Positions 55,886 through 64,000 of a stretch of 64,000 bases of DNA are shown one piece after another (position 1 is the stretch's first letter; the number at the start of each line of letters is the position of its first letter). Both the position numbers and the translations under genes were made by a program. Source of the stretch: Mucor racemosus. Lineage: Eukaryota; Mucoromycota; Mucoromycetes; Mucorales; Mucoraceae. The DNA is taken from positions 992,001 through 1,056,000 of the forward strand of contig JAPEHQ010000015.1 of the NCBI GenBank assembly GCA_027405735.1. Reading direction: 5' to 3'. Under the pieces are notes generated by a model, which made no database searches, was not told the DNA's origin, and worked only from the letters and a program-made list of their open reading frames with translations.

Positions 55886-56797
55886 ATTTTCAGATTTAAT
55901 AAATAATACTTCAAAAAAGAATAAAATTAAAAAAGAGTGAGTAATGAATTAGTTCTTCAATTGTATAATAAAAAAAACAAGATACCGTTTATTTTTTAAG
56001 ATAAAAAGTATGGCCTTTTATATTGATTTGATATTGAGACTCCGACATGTAGTTTAAAGCACTATTGAACTATTAGATTTGTTTGATAGTAATCTATGGA
56101 TTGAAATGTACCAATAATTAATAATTATAATTTAATCATGCTTGCAGAGCTTGTAAGTTGCCTTGTTTCAGCGCTGCGCTAATAAATATGCTTGGGCGAC
56201 GTTGATTTGATAAGTACTTGATTCATTAACCGCTGGGATGCAATAATATGGTGCCATAATTCAGGTCCAAGAGTTCCTGGTAAATGCTGGAAAAACTTAG
56301 TACGCTAGGAGTTTCTTATATCCGGCATCAACACTTTGCACTTCAATACATGTAGTAGTCAATAGAGAAACGTCAAAAAAACTAAAACCTTTATCTATAT
56401 TTTTACTATTAAACTTAGTTATAGCAATAATTATATTAATCATAATTTAAACATAAAAATAAATTAATTTTTTTTTTGTAATTAATATTTGCGAAATAAA
56501 TAAGATCATTATATATTAACTTTTTGTTTTCAAAACATTTAAAAATTTATTATTTTATGAAATATTCTTTCCAAATTCATTTCATTTCAGTGTCAGAATA
56601 TTCCACAATTTTCTTTTCTTTAAAAAAATTGATTAAAAAAAGCACCTCGTAAGTTTTTTTACAACTTACAAGTTTAGTTTTTTTTATATGCTTTTGAATA
56701 TCTACATTATTTGATAGTATATTATATTTTATAGTTTTAATATATTTTATGTTTTACACATTACTCATAGATTGTAAGATGTATTGATACTGTTGAA
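55886..56797 (-). mobile_element. R3 LTR, copy 3, split by a 400-bp insertion
   Basis: This starts GTCGTATATTTTCAG (the inverted end of the LTR) and follows the LTR at 41751-42279 in reverse to GTAGTCAATAGA. It is broken there and resumes ATAGATTGTAAGATGTATTG at 56767, to about 56797. Confidence 0.7.
56367..56766. mobile_element. 400-bp AT-rich insertion in the R3 LTR, TSD ATAGA
   Basis: ATAGA is repeated at 56362-56366 and 56767-56771, and the uninterrupted LTR elsewhere reads GTCAATAGATTGTAAG. The inserted DNA (GAAACGTC...CATTACTC) has a hairpin GTAAG-TTTTTTTACAA-CTTAC near 56650 but no clear TIR. Class unknown. Confidence 0.55.
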
Positions 56798-57369
56798 TGA
56801 GATTGATGTATCATTCTTAATCCGATGTCAAATCCAAAAGTAAAGCAACAATAGTTGAGGAACCGAAATTCAAGTCAATTAAACATCAACGAGACCATAA
56901 TTCCGGCATGATATTACAGCATGATGTTCCTCCATTATTCCACATTAGTATAATAGATAACACCTATAATCCCTATCACATCATCATTTCCCTCAACTCA
57001 ATTAATATATAAATCATCTCTATTTCTTTTTAATAAACGATATCTCTTTATCTGATTAAATTTCTAGTTTTTTTTTAATATTAACATATTCTGATAAATC
57101 AGTGATAACGTATTGGTAATTGATGGCATACAACACCGATATATTAGTAGCTAACGTGTTTTGCAAACTTGACAAATGCACGATGATCCATAAAGGCCAG
57201 TATCCGAGATACTTGTAGTGCCTATGTATTCATAATTTATACCTATATTTATGAAGGGTGGCAGCTTACTTGGATTAGTACTGTATTAATAGGGACCGTA
57301 TTTAAATTGATTTTACTAAAAATGCGCAGTAAGCTATAGGTGCACTTTGGCGATGGTTTTCTCAACATA
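56798..57369. other. AT-rich spacer between repeats
   Basis: About 570 bp between the R3 remnant and R2 copy III. No gene or element end is recognised. Confidence 0.35.
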
Positions 57370-59197
57370 CAGTAAGTTGTGGATGCTGCTCCTCTCACTA
57401 TGGCCGAACTATTATTATGCTGCCCATGATGAGCATAATGATCTACACAGTTGGGAAGAAGAATAATTTTTTTTTGCAAATTAGGCAGGCTAGATGAGCA
57501 GAGCAATGAGACCGAGGTTTTGTTAGTCAATTGACTAAAGTATATCAATCGTAATATAATTGATAGCAAAGATGATTCGAACGGTTTAAAGCAGATTTGT
57601 GTTAATCTGATTCAACAAAATTGTCTTATTGACGAGATATATCAATTTAAAACTTAGGGTTTGAAAGAGTTCTGCCCATGTTCTTCTTTCGGGGACCAAA
57701 TGGGAACAACAACAACAACCTGTTTGGCAACACTAAAGTATTTATGCCTTTGTAGATTTCTGTTTGTAACCCACAAAATGGAACTGATTTAGGATTATTT
57801 TTCTTTTTTCTTCTCCACTCTTTCCTCAGTTCTTTTATTTATGTTTAAAACTACAACAAAAAGACCAACAATATTTTTTATGAACTGAAATTAAGTAGCA
57901 GATACAAGTGCATGTTTTTCCTATTGTTTATTTGGAAATGGATTATTAACTGTTAATGCTAGGGCACGTTATAATATTTTTTCTCGAGCAAAAAAAGCAT
58001 CCAAGATTTAGTCATTTTGTTTCATCATCTATGTTATAATCAATGTTTTTTTGGTCTCAAATTAATAATATCTACTTAAAGAAAAGTTGATGATTATAAA
58101 AGTATGTATAGTATTGATGACTTGAAATGAATGAATGAATAAACTCATGTTAATCTATTTAGTGGCCAGTAATAGCCAAGAAGAGGAAAACAAGATGTTG
58201 TCTTGTATACCACTACCAACTATCAAAGGTACACCATAATCATCACTTAATAGCTTGTTAATTGATTTTACTTATTAATCAATTTTTATAGCTCAAAAGT
58301 AAAGGCATATTCGGTTCAAAACGTTTGAAACAATTTAATTATGCTAATTTACATGGTTTATTATTTCTTGTTCATTCAATCGCTATATTTGATTTTAATA
58401 TTTTGTTTATACTGCTAATCGACTCGTTTGTCTTTTATTAGAGCTAACTCATCATTCTTGATTAGTGTATCTATAATAATAGCGGTCCATTCTTAGTTCA
58501 TGGTGTGCAAAGTTATTATAAGGGGTTGTCTAATCTCAAATTTATCTGATTTAACTGCTGATGCTAAACTAGCATTACATTAGTTGTGTTGACTCGCAAT
58601 AAAGTAATAAAGCGTTTTTTTACCGAGTGGGATGTTGGCGTTTAATGTATTTCAGTTAAGTTTAACAACAGATAGAAATATGGTTAATGCAGAGATTTAT
58701 AAATGCGAGAGAGAGCTCAAATCTATGAACACAAAAAATGATCCAAATTGTGATGCTTATTCGACCTGTACGAGATTTTTTTGTGGCGATACCTGGTGGC
58801 TCAAGTGTAATTTAGGAATTTAATTGTCAAATTTATCCGAATCAAGATGAAATTGGTTGATTGATATAACGGATAATAAATGCAATATCATTTACAGTAT
58901 TTAATGGGAAAATGTAAATGTATAAAGCAAAGCTTACGATTAATTGAATAAAAGTATTAACTATTCTGATTAACATCAATAGGTTCAAAAAGCATAGTTA
59001 AGTGCAATCATTGCTACTAAATCGCATAATTTAATATGTAGAAACCTCTTGAAGAATTTATCCTTTTTTTTTTGGCAGTGCTACAAATCATTGTTTAATA
59101 TGACTGAATATTAATGAATCAGAGAAAACACAACTGGCAAAAAACTGGTACCCTATGTACATCATCGAGGCCAAGATTGATAAAAGGTACATTTATT

Positions 59198-59490
59198 GAT
59201 TTATCGAAAGGTAAATCGTATAAAATTAATCAAATGAAAAAGTACTGTTTATTATGAGCTTCTAGAGGGGGTTTATATACTAACTGAATGAGTGTATTAA
59301 ATGTGAGTGATAATATAATTAGAATGAGCATTTGGATATTGTGTGGATATATTGGAATTATGCTTCTATGATTCAATAGTAGCATGATGATAGACGCATG
59401 GAATATGACCTTGCTTGACTTGCATGTTGAACATCATAGTTTGACAGATGTTCTAAATTGGTAATTCGGTAATTCCTAATTCTGATAGAT
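59198..59490. mobile_element. 293-bp insertion with 8-bp TSD CATTTATT inside R2 copy III
   Basis: CATTTATT is repeated at 59190-59197 and 59491-59498. R2 copy I (about 10340-10355, minus strand GCATTTATTATGTAGTGG) and copy II (GCATTCATTGTGCGGTGG) show the empty site. The 8-bp duplication suggests a hAT-type element, but the ends (GATTTATCGAAAGG and, inverted, ATCTATCAGAATTAGG) share little, so the class is uncertain. Confidence 0.65.
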
Positions 59491-59590
59491 CATTTATTAT
59501 GTAGTGGAAATTCCAGCATTTTGATGAATAGAAATTACAGGCCCAAGATGTTGCGTTTGCCTCAGGATTTTTAAAAGGGTTAAAAAGAAT

Positions 59591-59683
59591 TGAATAAATT
59601 GGCTTGGGACAAAGAGGGTAAAAAGGTGGCAATAGGTTCCAGTGATGGTGGTCATGTTTATGTTTATGATGATAATATTGGTA
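59591..59683 (+). pseudogene. Captured WD40 blade resembling the C-terminus of cytoplasmic dynein intermediate chain
   Basis: The frame reads LNKLAWDKEGKKVAIGSSDG, then GHVYVYDDN. It is a WD40 blade (hydrophobic-x-W, G-x-x-A-x-G, HVYVYD), most like the last blade of dynein intermediate chain, which precedes a short tail. Just upstream, in another frame, R2 copy II preserves LQGQDVVFASGFLKEF. The fragment has no start or continuation and is repeated in all R2 copies, so it is part of the element. The parent-gene assignment is inference. Confidence 0.45.
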
Positions 59684-60733
59684 AAATAAGACTAACGCTT
59701 AATGTAAATCATCTCTAGCGCAATAATTATAAAGTAAGGCTATATTATCATCAAATAACTACCACACAATCTTAACGTATATAAAGATTTACAGTGGTAA
59801 CCTTGAATCAAGTGGGTACAGCATCGTAAATCCTTCAAAAAGTTCTCAAGTGTTATAAAATCTCTTATTTTTAAGACTTACAAGGCTTATAAGCGGAATA
59901 TTAATTTAGAAAATTATTTTTGTCCAGACCATCAATTTTGACATTTTTTAATTTTTTTTTCTAATTTTGCAAATCTAGAGTTAATTATACTACCAAGTAT
60001 CAAAACAAAAAGTATACGCATTTGCAAAATTTAGCGCTCTATTTCATCAATAAAAAAGAACAAACATTTTTATTGCAAAATATTACATGAAAATACTTTA
60101 ACCAAAAAACCGTTTTTGGGGCAAAAGTGCAAATTTTTAGTAGTTAACATTTAATATTAAGCTTTTATAAAATGTGTATTAGTCATGGCTACAATTTTCT
60201 CTCACAATGTAGTATATTTAAATGTCGATTTTGGTATCAAAATTTGATTTTTCTGTTTTTTGATCAAAATCATAAGTGTTGGTAAGCATAAAATGAGCCC
60301 CGAAAAATGTCCGCTACAAAAACTGAATTTTAAGACGGTACGTGGTTAAATATAAGAGAAGTTTTTAAAAAAACGCCTTTTTATTTAAAACTTAGATATA
60401 CGATAGTAATAAAAGACTTAGCCGTTCAATCTTGCTATGCTCAATTATGGCGTTGCTCTACGGGCTCGTTTTTGCATTTTTTAAATGAATGTATGATATA
60501 ACAGCTGGTTTTTCTGGTGAAAAATGCATATTTCTATGATAACAGATATTGTTGCCAATTTTGTTTAGTTTATGGGTTGATGCGCTGTAATGCTGCTTTT
60601 ACATTGGCTGAAATGAGAAATTTAGCAGGGTTTTAAATGCGCTAAATAATTTAAAGCCTTGTAAATCCTTTTCTCTTTGTGTTGTTTCTTTCTTTTTGTT
60701 TTCATATTCCAAGGATATATTCACCATTTGATA

Positions 60734-61096
60734 TAGGAATGGGCTTCGATTCGAGTTTGAATCGAGTTTTAACGGAAACGGCCATTCGATTCGAGTTGGA
60801 AAACGGCCCGTTCTTTTGTAACCCAGATAAAAAACGGGGTGGGAGCAAGTATTGGTTTGCCTTAAGGAGGCTGTTAATAGCAACCTTGTCAAGTTAATAT
60901 GGGATTATGAATCGATAATAGCATATTTGACAGTTTCACAACTTGAAGTATTTTTTCAATCCTGTTTTCGAGCTTAGCTAACAAAAAAAGAAAAGAAGAA
61001 ACTCGAATACCCTCATTCGAGTTTGCATAAAAAACGGCCCGTTAAAGCAGTCAAACTCGGTTAACCGTAATACGATGCGTTGTTTGTGAAATCCTA
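60734..61096. mobile_element. hAT-like MITE with TTCGAGTT motif array, 8-bp TSD ATTTGATA
   Basis: ATTTGATA is repeated at 60726-60733 and 61097-61104. The ends are TAGGAATGGGCTTCG and, inverted, TAGGATTTCACAAACAACG. R2 copy II shows the empty site (CACCGTTTGATAAGGC on the matching strand, about 40655). Inside are repeated ATTCGAGTT and AAAACGGCCCGTT-type motifs in both orientations. At 363 bp it is non-autonomous. Confidence 0.82.
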
Positions 61097-61330
61097 ATTT
61101 GATAAGGCATAGCAGACTATCAAGCTGATATTCTTTTCTTTAATCTGAATATGCATACTAACATAAGGGACTAATGTTTTTAATATAGGTAGCAGCCTAT
61201 ATTAAAGACTGTTATTTTCATTTAACCGCATTCTAAGATCAAACATCATTTTTTACTACTGTATTGTTGGACGTATTTCTTGATTACCAGATCAAATCGA
61301 AGGCGATAATATTTGTATCTACTTAATAAA

Positions 61331-62492
61331 AAGCTAAAACTGGCTACAAACCCAGAAAAATGATAAAATTTCAAATGATATAGAAACAAAAAAAGAAGAA
61401 TAACCTATTCTTTTGCCTAATAACCATAGTTTTGATCATAGCTATACTTGAAATCAAATCTTTTTACAGCTGACAATCATAAACCAAAATAGTAAGTTTA
61501 AAGAAGGAGGAGGTTAATTTGTTTATATTTTATGAGTGATGAAGTAACATTTATAACCTTAGATTTGGCTTGCATATAAATTTAAACAGTAAGTATTATT
61601 CAATTTTATACTCAAGAAGTCAAAAACCATTGTTGCTGTAAACATTATAGTTATTATAAACCTATTTACAAATAATGGTAATCGTAAATATATTGGTTCT
61701 TTTATGTATTGCTCTATATCAATAACGTATTGAATTGTATTGTCTATAATGTATAATAGTAAAAACAAATGTAATTTAAAAACCATTGCAGTAAAAACAT
61801 GCAATAAAATTTTGAGAACGGCACGATGCTCATGTACAAACCAATTTATGCCCATACGATCAGCTCATTATGCTCATGGTCAGATTTTCGTATTATGCAC
61901 AAATAGGGATAATGATATGCTTATGGATAATTCTACTATTATGCACATAAACAGAATCTATAATTCTGCACATAAAGGCTTAGCGTTGTGCGTGATTCTG
62001 TGGAGTCTCTTTTGTTGTGCTCGTGTGCTCGTGTGCATCTTGTTATTCTTTTAGCCATTATTTAGTGGGTGCAACAACTCATCAGGCTATAGTGTGTAGC
62101 CCACCTGGGTACAGGTCGGCCGTGGTGCTTTCATATATAAATCTTTTAAATTTGTGATTTTATGGACTTTTTTTGAATCCGGTCATATCATCTTATACTT
62201 TCGAAGTCAAATCCGTTATTAGGCTAATAATGTTGTAGGTTGTATTTATTCTTTACTTAAAATAAGCCTTTGAATAATTAAGAGCAATGCAATCGAACCT
62301 TAATTTTTGTATAAAATTTCGATACCTGCATTTTATAGCTGCTTGGAATATTTAAACAACCGCGTCCAGGCTGTCCGGTAATTTTTCTAGAAATTTAAAG
62401 CTTGGAAATATCATTAGATGGCCGCTTCCGGAGATTGTTAGGCTTTTTTTTTTGGAAGAGTGACTATTGGCAAAAATATACATCATACACTA
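61331..62492. other. Spacer with a TTATGC-rich motif cluster
   Basis: From about 61795 to 62040, TTATGCNCAT-like words recur in both orientations (ATGCTCATG, TTATGCCCAT, TTATGCACA, GTGCTCGTGTGC). It resembles the interiors of the three hAT-like MITEs, but I could not find paired ends or a TSD. The open frame across it (61740-62054) is probably a by-product of the motif. Confidence 0.35.
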
Positions 62493-63026
62493 TGTTCTAT
62501 GCCACCAAGTACCATATGTTATCGCCTTCTACAGTATCAATACATCTTACAATCTATTGATTACGACATGTATTGAAGTGCAACGCCTTGATATCAGATA
62601 TAAGAAACTTCTAGCGTCCTAAGTATAATCCAATAATCACCACCAAGAACGCTTGGACCTCAATTATGATACCATATCAATTCATCCCAGCAGTTAATTA
62701 ATCAATTCGCTTTCAAATCAACGTCCAAGCACAACTAGCGTAGCATTGAAAGAAAGCAACTCACAAGCTCTGCAAGAACGGTTAAATTATGATTGATTTA
62801 TTTCAATCTATAGATTACTATCAAACAGACCTAATGGTTTAATAGTGCCTCAATTACATTTTAGGATCTCAATGTCAAATCAATATAAAAGGCCTTACTT
62901 TTATATTTTTTAAATAAACGTTATCTTGTTTTTATTGTACAACAGTTGAAGAACTGATTCATTACTCATTCTCTTTTAATTGTATTTTTTTTAAATATTA
63001 TGCATCAAACCTGCAAATATATAACA
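62493..63026. mobile_element. R3 LTR, copy 4, near full length
   Basis: Begins TGTTCTATGCCACCAAG and ends GCAAATATATAACA, collinear with 41751-42279 in the same orientation. The TATA-like AATATAAAAGG is retained near 62880. The flanking five bases (CACTA left, AGGCT right) differ, so its TSD is lost or it arose by recombination. Confidence 0.8.
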
Positions 63027-63027
63027 A

Positions 63028-63160
63028 GGCTAAACCTTTTGCAATTCTGCTGATCAGCGCTAGAAGTACCTGCCATTGCAACGGGAGTCATTTGGATTCA
63101 TATTCCTTGCGAAGAACTGATGGGATTGCTGATCTTAGTAGGTGTGAGTAGCAGGTAACC
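63028..63160 (+). repeat. R6 repeat, copy 2, uninterrupted
   Basis: AAACCTTTTGCAATTCTGCT through TTAGTAGGTGTGAGTAGCAGGTA. It matches 55105-55225 plus 55854-55885 and serves as the empty site for the MITE at 55226. It lies immediately beside an R3 LTR, as copy 1 does, but with the LTR on the other side and in the other orientation. Confidence 0.65.
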
Positions 63161-63927
63161 AACTTGTTGCTCGAACTGGCTGAACGTACACTGACCCATT
63201 GATGCTGATAGTTTTGGTGTCGAGCTGGGTTTTACCAGCCAAATTTCCCAGTATGCATATCATATGCATTAATGAAAAAGAAAAAATTTGCTAGACACAT
63301 GCAAAACTGACTAAGAAAAAAAAAAGGAGGATCATGTTCGATGAGAAGCAAGGTTATCGGAGATTCTCTTTCGAAATTCATACCCTGATACCAAAGGGCT
63401 TCCCCTTTGGCGGGTTTGAACTCACGAATTTGTCAGTTTTTCACTATTTTGGGAAATGTAGCAAATCAAGTTGTATAATTATTCTTTTCGGAAATGATAA
63501 TAGAGTTTTTCAGAAATTAGTAGCAGACTTCATCTAGAAAGAATACCAATTTTTGATGTAGATATAAACAAACCTCAATGTTAGTACATTAATATTAAGC
63601 TGTATAACACAAAAATTGAATATGGACGAATGTAAAACAATAATGTTTGCCAAAATGGGAGTTAGTATAACGTGAGGTACAAAGCATAGAACTCAAGTGA
63701 TATTCAACAGATGCAGTTGCATTGGAAAATTCAGCTTTTAGGAGTCCAAACACCTAGAATTGTACTGGAAAACCAAAACACGCATTATTCATCAAACTAA
63801 AGACAGACACCAACTTTCCAAGCTACCAATGTTAAATGCAGGTATCAATTGTATAATTTCTACCAATGCGAAATAGTAATATGATATACTGTTGTATGAA
63901 TCAATCAGTTTGAGAATTATAATCAAT
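63161..63927. other. AT-rich spacer
   Basis: Contains a local inverted repeat CCAAAGGGCTTCCCCTTTGG (63391-63410). GGGTTTGAACTC next to it resembles a pol III B box on the minus strand, without a matching A box. No gene is recognised. Confidence 0.3.
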
Positions 63928-63934
63928 AGTAATA

Positions 63935-63985
<51 letters not shown>

Positions 63986-63986
63986 G
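63928..63986. repeat. (TAA)n microsatellite
   Basis: About 59 bp of AATAATAAT, starting with two AGTAAT interruptions, then a pure run of roughly 15 units. Confidence 0.95.
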
Positions 63987-64000
63987 GATCAAGTGTTTAA

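Larger units (their letters stand above)
57370..61330 (-). mobile_element. R2 repeat, copy III, the longest, with two nested insertions
   Basis: The reverse complement of copy I from about 57370 (against 12550) to 60690 (against 9155), then of copy II from 60640 to 61330 (against 40431). It therefore carries both ends. It lacks the solo LTR of copy I at about 58490, and carries insertions at 59198-59490 and 60734-61096 that copies I and II lack. It includes the frame at 58632-58823 (MLAFNVFQLSLTTDRNMVNA), conserved with copy I but of unknown identity. Confidence 0.75.

Noticed and set aside
61740..62054. 104-aa open frame over the TTATGC cluster
   Set aside because: The codons follow the repeated word. 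No domain, and an opposing frame overlaps it.
63391..63425. Second B-box-like GAGTTCAAACCC (minus strand)
   Set aside because: No A box at the right distance. The nearby palindrome explains part of the pattern.

Overview
The window is AT-rich nuclear DNA of a filamentous fungus. Genes are split by many short GT-AG introns (48-76 bp, one of 178 bp), and several carry polyglutamine tracts. The gene set (Zn2Cys6 regulator with a Fungal_trans domain, NatC subunit, SF3a60, Pex11, Rho-GEF, GT34 glycosyltransferase) and the style of the coding sequence fit Mucoromycota, probably Mucorales. That placement is an inference from gene style; no rRNA or other phylogenetic marker lies in the window. I rebuilt every spliced gene model by hand from frame continuity and splice sites.

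Layout. 1-6.1 kb: 3' part of a GT54/MGAT4-like glycosyltransferase (+), a Zn2Cys6 transcription factor (-) and a mitochondrial pyruvate-dehydrogenase-phosphatase-like PP2C (-). 6.1-17.5 kb: a repeat block built from two families that I call R1 (about 1.1 kb, 6.66-7.78 and 13.2-14.27 kb inverted to each other) and R2 (9.16-12.56 kb), plus a 235-bp solo LTR. 17.5-37.2 kb: the gene-dense core: PHD/AT-hook protein, Pex11, PPR protein, NatC subunit Mak10/Naa35, SF3a60/Prp9, an unrecognised polyQ protein, a DapA-family aldolase and a GT31-like/GT34 fusion glycosyltransferase. 37.2-47.1 kb: a second repeat block with R1, R2, nested MITEs, a 529-bp solo LTR, a 400-bp direct-repeat pair, a non-LTR retrotransposon remnant and a truncated aspartic protease. 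47.4-53.8 kb: a GFO/IDH/MocA oxidoreductase, a 99-aa single-pass membrane protein and a DH-PH Rho-GEF. 53.8-64 kb: a third repeat block with an inverted R2 copy and more MITEs.

The most informative part is the repeats. Because R1, R2 and the long LTR (R3) occur in several copies, one copy often preserves the uninterrupted site of an insertion seen in another. This defines the ends and target-site duplications of several elements: solo LTRs with 5-bp TSDs (GTTAT, GAACC), hAT-like MITEs with 8-bp TSDs (TATATAGA, TTACTGAG, ATTTGATA, CATTTATT) and a TA-flanked Tc1/mariner-type MITE. Three of the hAT-like elements are packed with short inverted motifs (AGCTCG, AAGC/GAGC, TTCGAGTT), each different, which makes hairpin islands. 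R2 seems to carry fragments of host genes, including a WD40 blade resembling the C-terminus of dynein intermediate chain.

The genes do not form one pathway. Shared themes are gene expression (Zn2Cys6, PHD, SF3a60, NatC, PPR) and Golgi glycosylation (genes at both ends of the first 37 kb). Close divergent promoters join NatC/SF3a60 (194 bp) and aldolase/GT34 (457 bp).
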